Below, in pieces: positions 1-10,113 of a stretch of 64,000 nucleotides of DNA. The stretch comes from Dermacoccus nishinomiyaensis (GTDB lineage: Bacteria; Actinomycetota; Actinomycetes; Actinomycetales; Dermatophilaceae). Location: the NCBI RefSeq assembly GCF_900447535.1, contig NZ_UFXX01000001.1:2460736-2524735 (forward strand), given 5' to 3'. Within the stretch, counting starts at the first letter, position 1. Each line of letters begins with the position of its first letter. Below the pieces are notes generated by a model that was given only the letters and a program-made list of their open reading frames with translations, was not told the origin of the DNA and made no database searches. A program made the position numbers and the translations under genes.

Positions 1-329
1 GCGCTGCCGCCCGAGGCGGCGGAGCCGAGGGTGGTCGAGATCTCTGCGCCGTGGCTGCCGATGAGGACAATGGGGGAGGACTCGTCGATCCCCGTCAGCG
101 CGCGCAGGGTGGCGAGGTCACGACCCGATGCGAGTGCGACGCTCACGCCCGGTAGCGCCGCCATCGCACTGAGTGCCTCGATCGTGCCCGGTTGCGGGCG
201 GGCGCTCGCGGGGTCGAGGACGATCGGCGCGAGCACCCCGTCGAAGTCGGAGGCGACGAGCACGTCACCGCGGCGCGCGAAAGCACCCAGCTCCTCGCGT
301 GACGGCGGCCGCAGCGGCGTCGCGGTCAC
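1..329 (-). CDS. otsB: Trehalose-6-phosphate phosphatase, N-terminal part (cut by window edge)
   Basis: The GTG start overlaps the otsA stop as GTGA (326-329), so the two are translationally coupled. The visible 109 residues contain ASDFDGVLAPIV, the HAD-family motif I with its nucleophilic Asp, followed by a conserved ALASGRDLATL segment and IGSHGAE, both typical of trehalose phosphatases. OtsB dephosphorylates trehalose-6-phosphate made by OtsA, giving trehalose as a cytoplasmic compatible solute. The remaining two thirds of the protein lie beyond position 1. The family call rests on motif I, the SGR segment and the otsA neighbour; the cap domain and motifs II-III cannot be seen. Confidence 0.9.
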   Translation of the reverse strand, partial: MTATPLRPPSREELGAFARRGDVLVASDFDGVLAPIVLDPASARPQPGTIEALSAMAALPGVSVALASGRDLATLRALTGIDESSPIVLIGSHGAEISTTLGSAASGGS

Positions 330-1741
330 GATGCGGCCTGCGTCGACGGCGCCTTCGGGGCGGCCTCGAGGCTCGCGAGGTAGTTCTTCGCCCACTGCTG
401 CACCGAGTTCTCGCTCACGAGGGCACGCATCGAGTCCATCCGCTGACGACGCTGGGGCGCCGGCGCGTCGACGGCCTTCATGATCTGCTGCTTGAGACCC
501 GCGATGTCGTGCGGGTTGCACAGGTAGGCGTCGCTCAGTTCCGTCGCGGCGCCGGTGAACTCGGACAGCACGAGCGCCCCGTCATCGGCGCAGCACGTCA
601 CGTACTCCTTCGCGACGAGATTCATGCCGTCGCGCAGCGGCGTGACGAGCATGATGTCGGCGGCCGCGAACATCGCCGCCATCTCCTCGCGGTCGAACGA
701 GCGGTGCAGGTACGTGAGCGCCGTCGCGCCGATGCTCGAGAAGTCACCGTTGATACGCCCGACCGTCAGCTCGATCTGGTCACGCAGATCCATGTACGCC
801 TTGACGCGCTCGCGGCTCGGCGTCGCGACCTGGATGAGTTTGTGCTTGCTCGGGTCGAGGCGCTCGTCGGCGAGCAGTTCGCCGAACGCCTTGAGGCGGT
901 GACGGATGCCCTTCGTGTAGTCGAGGCGATCGACGCCCAGCAGGATCTTCTCCGGGTTGCCGAGCTGCTCGCGGATCTCACGCGCCCGCGCCTGCACCGA
1001 ATCCGACTCGACGATCTCGCGCAGCCCCTCGACGTCGATCGAGATCGGCACCGCGGCTGCGCGCACCTGACGTTCGCCTAGGTCGACGACGTCGCCCGTC
1101 ACGTCGAGGTCGAGGTACTGACGCACCGCGCGCAGGAAGTTGCCCGCGTCCTCGGTGCGCTGGAAACCCAGGAAGTCGGCGCCGAGCAGCCCCTCGAGGA
1201 TCTCCTCGCGCCCGGGCAGCTGCGCGAACAGCTCGACGGCGGGGAAGGGGATGTGGTTGAACCAGCCGATGCGCAGGTCGGGGCGCATCTCGCGCAGCAT
1301 CTCCGGCACGAGCTGCAGCTGATAGTCGTGCACCCACACCGTCGCGCCCTGCGCGGCGACCTCGGCGCAGGCGTTCGCGAAGCGACGGTTGACGCGGCGA
1401 TACACCGAACGCCAGCTGCGACGGAACGTCGGCGTGATGATGACGTCGTGGTAGACGGGCCACAATGTGTCGTTGCTGTGGCCCTCGTAGTAGTCGGCGA
1501 CCTCCTGCTCCGACAGCGCGACCGGGTGCAGGTGCATGCCGCCGTCGTCGAACGGTTCGGGCGCCTCACCCGGCTCGCCCGCCCAGCCGACCCAGGCGCC
1601 GTCACGCCCACGCATGACGGCGTCCATCGCGGTGACGAGGCCGCCGGGGGAGCGGCGCCACTGCGACTCGCCGTCCGGCGTCGTCACGCGGTCGACGGGC
1701 AGCCGGTTGGCCGCGACGACGAAGTCGTAGGTCTCGCTCAT
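326..1741 (-). CDS. otsA: Alpha,alpha-trehalose-phosphate synthase (OtsA)
   Basis: 471 aa, the normal length for bacterial OtsA. This GT20 glycosyltransferase joins UDP- or ADP-glucose to glucose-6-phosphate to make trehalose-6-phosphate. Family marks are the N-terminal VVAANRLPVDR, the RRSPGGLV loop, VWVHDYQLQLVPEML, GWFNHIPFP, GVDRLDYTKGI near residue 270 and LRDGMNLVAKEYV near 370. ATG at 1741 is preceded by a GAAGGAA-like ribosome site. It is the first gene of an otsA-otsB operon with a 4-base overlap. A short linker of about 170 bp separates it from the divergent kinase gene. Confidence 0.96.
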   Translation of the reverse strand: MSETYDFVVAANRLPVDRVTTPDGESQWRRSPGGLVTAMDAVMRGRDGAWVGWAGEPGEAPEPFDDGGMHLHPVALSEQEVADYYEGHSNDTLWPVYHDVIITPTFRRSWRSVYRRVNRRFANACAEVAAQGATVWVHDYQLQLVPEMLREMRPDLRIGWFNHIPFPAVELFAQLPGREEILEGLLGADFLGFQRTEDAGNFLRAVRQYLDLDVTGDVVDLGERQVRAAAVPISIDVEGLREIVESDSVQARAREIREQLGNPEKILLGVDRLDYTKGIRHRLKAFGELLADERLDPSKHKLIQVATPSRERVKAYMDLRDQIELTVGRINGDFSSIGATALTYLHRSFDREEMAAMFAAADIMLVTPLRDGMNLVAKEYVTCCADDGALVLSEFTGAATELSDAYLCNPHDIAGLKQQIMKAVDAPAPQRRQRMDSMRALVSENSVQQWAKNYLASLEAAPKAPSTQAAS

Positions 1742-1914
1742 CGGAAAGTTCCTTCGCTCATCGGTGCGCGGGACGAACAGGTGCGGCGTGCGCTCGAATT
1801 CGGCGGGGCGCCGGGGCCGTTCGCGTCTTCGTCACGAGCCTATCGCGGGCGGCGGGGGCGTGCCGGGCCGCGTCGATCCAGCACTTTGTCATGTGCGCGG
1901 CCTACCGTGGAGCC

Positions 1915-3789
1915 ATGACGTCCCCGGAGCCTCCTGAGCCGACACGCGCCGGACACCGTCTGCCGCGGCGCACCCACCCGACGCCGTCGCCGACGCCCGA
2001 GCGTCACGACGACGCGACACAGGTGGCGCCGCAGGGCACGCGGACACGGCAGGGCTCGGGCGCTCACGCGGCCACCCCGGCCGACGGTGGGGACGTCGTC
2101 GGCCACTTCCGCATCCTCGACAAGATCGGCGAGGGCGGCATGGGCGTCGTCTACCGCGCGCTCGACACCCGAAGCTCGGACGGGCGGGAGGTCGCCGTCA
2201 AGGTGCTGCGCCCGCACATCGCCTACGACCCCGACGCGCGCACCCGCCTCGCGCGGGAGGTCGCGACGCTGGAACGCGTCCACACACCCGGCGTCGCCGC
2301 CGTCATCGCCGCGGAGCCGTACGGCGAGCGCCCGTACATCGCCACCGAGTACGTGCCCGGCATCCCCCTCGACGAGGTCGTCAAGCGCCGCGGGCCGTTC
2401 GAGCCCGACGCGCTGGCGCGCCTCGGGCGCGACCTGGCCGTCGCCATCCAGGCCATCCATGACGCCGGCGTCGTCCACCGCGACCTCAAGCCGGGCAACG
2501 TGCTCATGGTCGACGGGCGCCCCGTCGTCATCGACTTCGGCATCGCCCACATCGCCGACGACGCGCGCCTGACGTCGACCGGCCTCGTCATGGGCACCCC
2601 CGGCTACCTCTCGCCCGAGCTCGTCGAGGGTGCGCCCGTGTCGACGTCGACCGACTGGTGGGGCTGGGCCGCGACGCTCGCCTTCGCCGCGCAGGGTGAG
2701 CCGCCGTTCGGGCGCGGCCCGATGCCGGCGGTGCTCGACCGCGTGACGCGTGGTCAGGCCAACCTCGGCGGCGTCGACGCGCGGCTGCGGCCGCTGCTCG
2801 CCGCCGCGCTCAGCCCGGTGCCGCAGGAGCGACCGTCGGCCCGGCAGGTCATCGAACAGATGGAGCGGTACGCGCGCGGCGAACCGACGACGTACGTCCC
2901 GGTGCGACGCGCGGCAGAGCCGCGCGTGACTCGCCCCGAATCGCAGCAACCCCGCCCCGACGCGACGGCTGTGCTCGGCCGCCCGGACGCCACGCGCGTC
3001 GCGCCGGTGACGTCGCCGCCGCCGCTGAGTGCGGGGCCAACGGACGCCGAACGCGCTCAGCAGGGGGCCCCGGTGCGTCAGGGCGCCCAGGGGTATGCCA
3101 ACCCGAGCCCATACGGCTCCGCGCCCGTTCCGTTCGCGCCGAAACCGCAGTCGCGCCCGGGCGAGCACGACCCGCGCATCAACCTGCCGCATCGATCGGG
3201 AACGCTGCAGGCGATCTTCGTCCTGTGGTTGGGCGTGACGGCGCTCGTGCCCGTCGTCGGGCTCGTGCTGCTCGTCGTGTGGAACCTCGCCGCGCGCTTC
3301 AGCGACTCCACGATCACCCAGACCGTCCTGCGACGCTACGAGGCCGGACGACGACGCAGCGACGGCGCCGTCGCCGTCGCGAGTGCGCCGTGGCACGCCT
3401 TGCGCGCGACGCTGTCGACGCTGTTCGCCCTCATCCTGCCGACAGTCGTCTTCGCCTGCGTCGCGGCGCTCGTCGGCATCGGTTGGGTGGCCGTGCGCGG
3501 CGGCGTGCCGCGCGTGTGGTGGGCGCTGCCGCTCGTGCTCGGCGCGGGCGCCGCGCAACTGGCGCTGTGGCGAGGCGCCGGTTCGGTCGGCTACCGACGC
3601 GGTTCGCGCTCGCTCGTGCGCGGCCTCGTGCCGCAGAACGCGACGCGCATCGTCGCGGGCATCGCCGTCGGCCTCGGCTTGTTCATGCTGGTCGGCTCGT
3701 TCCTGCAGCAGGGCGACATCTCGTGGTTCCCGTTGACGGGCGGCATCGACGACCCGCTGGCGCGGTACGCGCCGAGCGTGCAGCGCTGA
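1915..3789 (+). CDS. Membrane-anchored serine/threonine protein kinase
   Basis: 624 aa. A Hanks-type kinase domain occupies about residues 60-330: glycine loop IGEGGMGVVYRA, catalytic Lys in VAVKVLRPH, catalytic loop HRDLKPGNV, metal-binding DFGIAH and activation segment GTPGYLSPE. A Pro/Ala-rich linker follows (about 335-425). The C-terminal 200 residues have around four hydrophobic helices, for example FVLWLGVTALVPVVGLV and LFALILPTVVFACVAALV. There are no PASTA repeats, so this is not PknB; the multi-helix C-terminus suggests a sensor or regulator of membrane processes. The start at 1915 keeps the compact N-terminus; an in-frame ATG at 1891 is possible but has no ribosome site. Substrates are unknown. 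Confidence 0.9.
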   Translation: MTSPEPPEPTRAGHRLPRRTHPTPSPTPERHDDATQVAPQGTRTRQGSGAHAATPADGGDVVGHFRILDKIGEGGMGVVYRALDTRSSDGREVAVKVLRPHIAYDPDARTRLAREVATLERVHTPGVAAVIAAEPYGERPYIATEYVPGIPLDEVVKRRGPFEPDALARLGRDLAVAIQAIHDAGVVHRDLKPGNVLMVDGRPVVIDFGIAHIADDARLTSTGLVMGTPGYLSPELVEGAPVSTSTDWWGWAATLAFAAQGEPPFGRGPMPAVLDRVTRGQANLGGVDARLRPLLAAALSPVPQERPSARQVIEQMERYARGEPTTYVPVRRAAEPRVTRPESQQPRPDATAVLGRPDATRVAPVTSPPPLSAGPTDAERAQQGAPVRQGAQGYANPSPYGSAPVPFAPKPQSRPGEHDPRINLPHRSGTLQAIFVLWLGVTALVPVVGLVLLVVWNLAARFSDSTITQTVLRRYEAGRRRSDGAVAVASAPWHALRATLSTLFALILPTVVFACVAALVGIGWVAVRGGVPRVWWALPLVLGAGAAQLALWRGAGSVGYRRGSRSLVRGLVPQNATRIVAGIAVGLGLFMLVGSFLQQGDISWFPLTGGIDDPLARYAPSVQR

Positions 3790-3859
3790 GTCGATGCACC
3801 ACAGCGCGTCCACAGCGCGCGCCGAGGGATCGTCACGTTCGGCGTCCTAGGATCAGGGA

Positions 3860-5407
3860 ATGGGTCAGTACGGACGAGAGCACGGCACGACGGGGCCCAA
3901 CCCGATCTCGGAGAACACGCAGCCGGTCCTGGCGCCGCGGATGCGGTTCCTGCGCAGCGAACCGGTCACCGAGCCGCTGCCCATCGCCGATGCGCTGAAG
4001 AACACTCCCTACCGCGACCCGAACGTCCTCGCGGGAGTCAGCGACGACTCGGCCCAGTACAAGGCGCTCGACATCGCCGTGCGCGTGGGGGAGTTGTTGC
4101 TGCGCTGCGGGGCGAGCACGCGTGACGTCGAGTCGAGCGTCGTCGCCGTCGCCGCATCGGCGGGGCTGCGCCGCCTCGAGGTCGACATCACGAACCAGGC
4201 GCTGCTGCTGCAGACGCCGTCACCGCATCCGGGCCATCCGCCGCTGACGATGCTGCGCGTCGCCCGTTCGTCGACGCGTGACTTCTCCCGGCTGACGGCC
4301 GTGCACCAGTTCGTCGAGCGCCTCGTCGCGGGCGGCATGGATCTCGACGAGGCGACGAAGCAGTTGCGGCGCATCCAGCGGATGCCGCGGCTGTACCCGC
4401 GATGGCTCGTCTCGGTCGCGTTCGGTGGTCTCGCCGCGTCGGTCGCGACGATCCTCGGTGGTAGCTGGATGGCCGTCGCCGTCGCGTTCGTGTCGGCGAT
4501 CATCGTCGACCGCATCGGGCGCGTGCTGAGCAACCTGGGGGTGCCGAGCTTCTACTCGGCAGCCGCCGGCGGACTCGCCTCGACGATGCTCGCGTGGCTC
4601 GCGTACATGTCGCACCAGAGTCATCTCGTCGGCGAGTTCGTCGCCACTCACCTGCCCGGCTCGATGACGATGGCCGACTTCGCGTACGCGATCTCGGGCG
4701 GCATCGTCGCGCTGCTGCCCGGTCGTCAGATGGCGTCCGCGGTCGAGGACGCCGTCACCGGCTATCCCGTCACCGCCTCCGGGCGCGTGTTGACGGTGAT
4801 CCTCGCCTGCGCGGGCATCACGGTCGGCGTCGGTGCGGGGTTGTCCTTGACGCTGAGTCTCGACAACGCCCTCGACCTCGGGCTCCAGTCGCCCGGGGTG
4901 CTGCGTTACGACTCGCCGTCGACGACCTTTCTGCTCCAGGTTGCCTGCGGTGCGCTCGGCGCGGTCTGCTCGGCCGTGACGATGCGTTCGCGTGTCCGGA
5001 TGCTCGTGCCGACGGCCGTCATGGGCGCCCTGGGCGTGGGCGGCGTGACGTTCCTCGTCAGCTCCATCGGCCTCGGCGCGACGACGGCGACCGCGGTGGC
5101 CGCGACGGCCGTAGGGTTCTGCGCGCGACTGCTCGCGCTGCGCCTGGGCGCCCCCGCGCTCGTGCTCGTCATGCCCGCGGTCTCGCCGATGCTGCCCGGC
5201 CTGCGCATCTTCCGCGGCATGTACGAGTCCGTGTCGGGTTCACTGCTCGGAGCGACGCGCGTGGCGCAGTCCGGGGTCGGGGTGACGACGATGCTCGGCG
5301 CCGTCGGGATCGCCCTCGCGCTGAGCACGGGGGCGCTTCTCGGGGACGTGCTGTCGGCGCCTTTCGACCGCCCGATCGTGCAGCGCCGCAGGGCTCGTCG
5401 CCGCTGA
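3860..5407 (+). CDS. ThrE-type threonine/serine exporter family membrane protein
   Basis: 515 aa. Residues 1-65 are hydrophilic. Then comes the soluble ThrE domain: LLRCGASTRDVESSVVAVA near 75, followed by a stretch resembling the cytoplasmic amidohydrolase-like part of Corynebacterium ThrE. From about residue 180 there are roughly ten hydrophobic helices, including LVSVAFGGLAASVATILGG and GGIVALLPGRQMASAVEDA, matching the ThrE_1/ThrE_2 (DUF1212/DUF3815) layout in one chain. The family exports threonine and serine across the inner membrane; the actual substrate here is unproven. It stands alone, 70 bp after the kinase gene. Confidence 0.88.
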   Translation: MGQYGREHGTTGPNPISENTQPVLAPRMRFLRSEPVTEPLPIADALKNTPYRDPNVLAGVSDDSAQYKALDIAVRVGELLLRCGASTRDVESSVVAVAASAGLRRLEVDITNQALLLQTPSPHPGHPPLTMLRVARSSTRDFSRLTAVHQFVERLVAGGMDLDEATKQLRRIQRMPRLYPRWLVSVAFGGLAASVATILGGSWMAVAVAFVSAIIVDRIGRVLSNLGVPSFYSAAAGGLASTMLAWLAYMSHQSHLVGEFVATHLPGSMTMADFAYAISGGIVALLPGRQMASAVEDAVTGYPVTASGRVLTVILACAGITVGVGAGLSLTLSLDNALDLGLQSPGVLRYDSPSTTFLLQVACGALGAVCSAVTMRSRVRMLVPTAVMGALGVGGVTFLVSSIGLGATTATAVAATAVGFCARLLALRLGAPALVLVMPAVSPMLPGLRIFRGMYESVSGSLLGATRVAQSGVGVTTMLGAVGIALALSTGALLGDVLSAPFDRPIVQRRRARRR

Positions 5408-5557
5408 CGGGCGGGGGGTTCTCGCGCGCGGCGACGGCGGGGGCCGCGGTGATTCACATTTTGTGACGTAGGTCGCGTAACGTTCTCCTCGCTGTGGCGA
5501 TGTCGTGAGTGTCGCCCAAGCGGCTCACAACTCAACACACCAAGAATTCGCGGGCAG

Positions 5558-6491
<934 letters not shown>

Positions 6492-6514
6492 TCGCGCGTC
6501 TGATCGCCTGATCG

Positions 6515-6559
6515 ACGACGAGGGCCCCACCGCTTCGAAGCGGTGGGGCCCTCGTCGTG
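6515..6559 (+). terminator. Long hairpin terminator after the rpf-like gene
   Basis: A near-perfect inverted repeat with about 20-bp arms (GACGAGGGCCCCACCGCTT paired with its complement) meets at TCGA. It lies just after the rpf-like stop and 30 bp before the 3' end of the oppositely oriented tRNA, so it can stop transcription from both sides. There is no U-tract, as is common in actinobacteria. Confidence 0.8.
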
Positions 6560-6588
6560 TGCCCTGGCCGGGCAGGCGGGCGGTGAGA

Positions 6589-6660
6589 GCTGGAGATGGG
6601 ACTCGAACCCACAACCACCTGTTTACAAGACAGGTGCGCTACCGATTGCGCCACTCCAGC
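6589..6660 (-). tRNA. tRNA-Thr (anticodon TGT)
   Basis: On the minus strand a 72-base cloverleaf can be folded: acceptor GCTGGAG paired with CTCCAGC, D-arm GCGCAATCGGTAGCGC, anticodon stem CCTGT/ACAGG with loop CTTGTAA (anticodon TGT, Thr) and T-arm GTGGGTTCGAGTCCCAT. CCA is not encoded. No integrated element lies directly at its 3' end. Confidence 0.96.
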
Positions 6661-6745
6661 ACACTGCCGGTATCGGCAGCCCTGTGATCTTATACGAGGC
6701 GGGTCGCGATGCCCGTCCCGTCGGGCGACGACCTACGATGAGGGC

Positions 6746-7060
6746 ATGAATCTCAAGCCTGCAGCAGACGTCGAAACCGCACCCGTCGCCGCCCTCGGTC
6801 TCCTCGGCGGTTACCTCACCGCCCGTGAGACGGGTATCCGTCCGCTCGGGGGTGTCGTGCTCGCGCTCGCCGGCGGGTACGCGGGCCGCACGTGGCTCGC
6901 CAAGGGCGGCGCGGCCCAGACGGCGGCGCTGACCGCCGTGTACGTCGGCGGGTTCGGCGCCTCGCACCCGCTCGCGAAGAAGATCGGCGCGTGGCCGTCC
7001 GTCGTCGGGGTGGCGGCACTGTCGGCGGCGGCGTCGTACGTCCTGATCGACCGCCACTGA
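6746..7060 (+). CDS. Small hydrophobic membrane protein of unknown function
   Basis: 104 aa, ATG at 6746 preceded by GATGAGGGC. Most of the chain is made of three or four Gly/Ala-rich hydrophobic stretches (AALGLLGGYLTA, GVVLALAGGYAGRTW, QTAALTAVYVGGFGAS, VVGVAALSAAASYVLI). It resembles actinobacterial small integral-membrane proteins without a named function. It is a single gene between the tRNA and the PAP2-type gene. No catalytic motif is seen. Confidence 0.7.
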   Translation: MNLKPAADVETAPVAALGLLGGYLTARETGIRPLGGVVLALAGGYAGRTWLAKGGAAQTAALTAVYVGGFGASHPLAKKIGAWPSVVGVAALSAAASYVLIDRH

Positions 7061-7150
7061 GCGGGCCCGCCCCCGAGGCTCGGCCTGCCCGAGTGCGCGG
7101 GGATACACTGACGTGTTTTGTTCGACGGCCGCGACGAGGTGAGGAGTGGC

Positions 7151-8032
7151 ATGCCCGACTCCCTCACGCCTGCCGAGCGTTCGATGCGCGACCTGACGCC
7201 GTCGCGTGACGACTTCTCGCTGAGCACCACCGAGCCGCCGCCCCGCTTCGTCAGGGCGCTCGTGCGCCCGCTCGGTGGCCGCCCGGCGCTACTCATCGAG
7301 TTGTTCCTGTTCTGGATGTTCTTCCAGTACTTCACGTTCGCGCAGGAGCACATCCGCGGAGAGCACGACGAGTCGGTCCGGCATGCGCACCGCCTGTTCG
7401 ACCTGGAGCAGTGGCTGCGCATCGACATCGAACGATGGCTCAACTCATCGCTCGCCGAGGTGCCCGTCCTCGCGCAGGGCGCCGGGTACTACTACGGCAT
7501 GGTGCTCGCGACGGTGCCCATCGCGCTCGCGTGGGCCTGGTGGATGAACCCGGACGGGTTCCGGCGCCTCAGACGGTTGCTCATCGCGATGACGCTGCCC
7601 AGCCTGCTCGTGTTCTGGTTGCTGCCGATGGCCCCGCCCCGGTTTGCCGTCGACGGCATGATCGACATCAACGCCGTCTACAACATCATGGGCGGCCGCC
7701 TCGCGCGTGACCCGTCGCAATCGGCCAACCTGTACGCCGCGATGCCGAGCCTGCACTGCGCCTGGTCCACCTGGGTCGCCTACGTCGTGTACGACACGTG
7801 GAAGCGGCGCCGGCCCGTGTGGGCCCGCGCCGCCTGGCTCTACCCGCTCGTCACGTACTGGGACGTCATGGCGACGGGCAACCACTTCGTCCTCGACGTC
7901 GTCGGTGGCATCGCACTCTTCGGTTTCGGTCTTCTGTACGTCAACCTGCTGCGCGGGGCCGAAGTGAAGATCTGGGACGAGGACCCGGGGTTCACTTCGG
8001 CGGCATACGCAGCGCACCGTCGAGACGAATGA
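7151..8032 (+). CDS. PAP2/Aur1-Ipt1-like membrane phosphotransferase
   Basis: 293 aa, ATG at 7151 right after a GAGGAG ribosome site. About six hydrophobic helices alternate with motifs of the PAP2 superfamily's inositolphosphotransferase branch: [11 protein letters not shown] (the SxxH block) near residue 200 and [13 protein letters not shown] (the HxxxD block) near 240. Such proteins transfer or hydrolyse phosphate groups on membrane lipids; the lipid substrate is unknown. Its last 41 bases overlap the 3' end of the convergent SDR gene. Confidence 0.85.
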   Translation: MPDSLTPAERSMRDLTPSRDDFSLSTTEPPPRFVRALVRPLGGRPALLIELFLFWMFFQYFTFAQEHIRGEHDESVRHAHRLFDLEQWLRIDIERWLNSSLAEVPVLAQGAGYYYGMVLATVPIALAWAWWMNPDGFRRLRRLLIAMTLPSLLVFWLLPMAPPRFAVDGMIDINAVYNIMGGRLARDPSQSANLYAAMPSLHCAWSTWVAYVVYDTWKRRRPVWARAAWLYPLVTYWDVMATGNHFVLDVVGGIALFGFGLLYVNLLRGAEVKIWDEDPGFTSAAYAAHRRDE

Positions 8033-8783
8033 CCTCACCGTTGAGCAGCGGGTTCGCGACGATGTGCTCGACGAGTGCCGCGTACTCGCTCGGGCGGCCG
8101 AGGCGCGAGGGGTGCGGCACGACCTTGCCGAGCGATTCGCGCGCCGCCTCCGGCAGCCCCGCGAGCATCGGCGTCTCCATCGTGCCGGGCGCGATCGTCA
8201 TGACACGGATGTGGCTGTCGGCGAGGTCGCGGGCGGCGGGGAGCGTCAGCCCGACGATGCCGCCTTTGCTCGAGGCGTAGGCCGCCTGACCGATCTGGCC
8301 GTCGTAAGCGGCGGCGCTGGCCGTCATGACGATGACGCCGCGGTCACCGTGTGCGTCCGGCGCGCCGTCGTCGGTGGGGGAGGGCTCGTTCGCGACCATC
8401 GCCTCGGCGGCCAGACGCAGCACGTTGAAGGTGCCGACGAGGTTGATGTCGATGACGGTGCGGTACTTCTCGAGCGCGTGGACGCCGTTCTTGCCGAGCA
8501 CGCGCCCCGGGGTGCCGACCCCGGCGCAGGCGACGGCGATGCGCAGCTCACCGAGTTCGGCGGCGGCGTTGACGCCCTGGCGCACCTGCTCCTCGTCGCG
8601 CACGTCGGTGGGGACGAACAGGGCGCGCTCGCCCAGGTCGTCGGCGACGGCCTGGCCGTTCGAACTCGGTAGGTCGGCGATGACGACGGCCGCGCCGTCG
8701 GCGTGCAGGCGGCGGGCGGTGGCCTCGCCGAGGCCCGAGCCGGCACCGGAGATGAGAGCGACGGTGTGCTGCGTGATCTTCAT
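7992..8783 (-). CDS. SDR-family NAD(P)-dependent dehydrogenase
   Basis: 263 aa from ATG 8783; a start 9 bases upstream is possible. It has a Rossmann nucleotide loop [18 protein letters not shown] at the N-terminus, the NAG-equivalent ACAGVG near 85, catalytic Ser in [11 protein letters not shown], and [11 protein letters not shown] carrying the YxxxK pair. The PGTMETPML loop matches members acting on 3-hydroxyacyl-CoA-like substrates, in the 17-beta-HSD10/FabG-like group, but the substrate is not certain. It is transcribed convergently to the PAP2-type gene and overlaps its end. Confidence 0.9.
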   Translation of the reverse strand: MKITQHTVALISGAGSGLGEATARRLHADGAAVVIADLPSSNGQAVADDLGERALFVPTDVRDEEQVRQGVNAAAELGELRIAVACAGVGTPGRVLGKNGVHALEKYRTVIDINLVGTFNVLRLAAEAMVANEPSPTDDGAPDAHGDRGVIVMTASAAAYDGQIGQAAYASSKGGIVGLTLPAARDLADSHIRVMTIAPGTMETPMLAGLPEAARESLGKVVPHPSRLGRPSEYAALVEHIVANPLLNGEVIRLDGALRMPPK

Positions 8784-8890
8784 GTGACGCACTCTAACGA
8801 GCGGTGCGAATTAAATGTGGGGTGGGTCACCCTCGTTCCCGCGGCGCCTGGCTCGTCGTGTCGCTCCGACGACGCGGCGGCCCCGCCTCG

Positions 8891-8945
8891 GTGCGCCCAG
8901 ATGCACCTGCGTGCAAGAGCACCCGGGTGCAACTGGGCGCAAGAG
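8891..8945. repeat. TGCA-rich short repeats in the SDR-modC gap
   Basis: A cluster of short inverted repeats: TGCACCTGCGTGCA, then AGCACCCGGGTGCA and a GCGCCCAG/CTGGGCGC pair flanking them. The CACCCGGGTGCA core recurs inside the padR reading frame at 16,398-16,413. Function unknown; it could fold as a hairpin downstream of modC or act as a small dispersed repeat. Confidence 0.5.
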
Positions 8946-9003
8946 GGTCGGGCGAGGCCGTCGCGATGGTGCAGGAAGGCAGGAGGAGCTCGCGCGCTGG
9001 GGC

Positions 9004-10113
9004 TCAGCGGTACAGCGTGACGTCGGTGGCCTTGACGCTCGCTGCGACGTGCGAGCCGCGGTGCAGGCCGAGTTCGGTGACGGCCTCGAGCGTCACGTCG
9101 GCCACGAGATCGGCCGCGACGCCTGCGTCACCCCGCAGGTGCACGCGGGCCGACGTCCCGGTGTGCTCGATCTGCTGCACGACGAGCGGCCAGGTGTTGC
9201 GAGGCGATCCGGCGGGCACCTCGCGCCACAGCGAGACCGCGGTCGGCGCGAAGGCCGCGAACGCCCGCTCGCCCGACGGCGGCACGTCGGCGGCCATGAT
9301 GCGGGCGCCACCCGGCGTCGTGATGGCGCGACCGTCGCTCGTCCCTCGCCACAGGTTGAGGCCGACGACGCGGGCGGCGAACGCCGTGCGCGGATAGCGC
9401 ACGACCTCCTGCGGCGGGGCGAGCTGCGTCACGCGCCCGGCTTCGAGGAACAGCAGCCGGTCGGCGAGCGTCAGTGCCTCCAGCGGGTCGTGGGTGACGA
9501 GCAGGGTGACGGCGTCGGTGCGCGCGAGGCGCTCGCCGAGCAGCGCGCGCAACTCGTCGCGGCCGCTCTGGTCGATGGCCGAGAGCGGCTCGTCGAGCAG
9601 CAGCACCCGAGGGGCGAGGGCCAGTGCACGGGCCAGAGCGACGCGTTGTGCCTGGCCTGACGACAACTCGTGCGGACGGCGGCTCGCGAGGTCGGCGATG
9701 CCCACCTGCTCGAGCTCCTGCCGCGCACGACGGCGCGCGGCGGAGCGCGATACGCCCCGCGCCCGCAGCCCGAACGCGACGTTCTCGAGGGCGTCGAGAT
9801 GGCCGAAGATGTCGCCCGCCGCGGTCATGAGACCCACCTGACGGCGGCCGGGGGGCACGGCGTGACCGCGCCCGTCGTCCCAACAGGCTTCCCCGACGCG
9901 CAGCTCACCGCTCGTGAGATGTTCGAGGCCGCTGATGCCGGCCACGAGCGTCGACTTGCCGCTGCCGTTGGGGCCGAGCACCCCGAGCACCTCGCCCGGA
10001 GCGCACGTGAACGCGGCCTCGAGCTCGAACGAGCCGCGCCGCATCGTGCCGGCGAAGCTCAACCCCTCCGGTTCGGGCGTCTCAGGCGGTTCGGGCGAGA
10101 AAGACGGGTTCAT
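9004..10113 (-). CDS. modC: Molybdate ABC transporter ATP-binding protein
   Basis: 369 aa. Walker A LGPNGSGKST near residue 47, signature LSSGQAQRVALARAL near 150, Walker B VLLLDEPLSAID and the H-loop VTHDPLEAL. The C-terminal third (about 300-369) is a TOBE/Mop-like molybdate-binding domain ending RGSHVAASVKATDVTLYR, as in ModC. It energises import of molybdate (or tungstate) through ModB. Its ATG overlaps the modB stop by 4 bases; operon order is modA-modB-modC. Confidence 0.93.
   Translation of the reverse strand: MNPSFSPEPPETPEPEGLSFAGTMRRGSFELEAAFTCAPGEVLGVLGPNGSGKSTLVAGISGLEHLTSGELRVGEACWDDGRGHAVPPGRRQVGLMTAAGDIFGHLDALENVAFGLRARGVSRSAARRRARQELEQVGIADLASRRPHELSSGQAQRVALARALALAPRVLLLDEPLSAIDQSGRDELRALLGERLARTDAVTLLVTHDPLEALTLADRLLFLEAGRVTQLAPPQEVVRYPRTAFAARVVGLNLWRGTSDGRAITTPGGARIMAADVPPSGERAFAAFAPTAVSLWREVPAGSPRNTWPLVVQQIEHTGTSARVHLRGDAGVAADLVADVTLEAVTELGLHRGSHVAASVKATDVTLYR

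Noticed and set aside
1840..3813. Long minus-strand frame antisense to the Ser/Thr kinase gene
   Set aside because: Arg/His-rich shadow composition with no motifs, while the plus strand has a complete kinase.
6589..6660. tRNA-Thr as an integration site
   Set aside because: Both sides hold ordinary chromosomal genes and no integrase or partial tRNA copy was found nearby.
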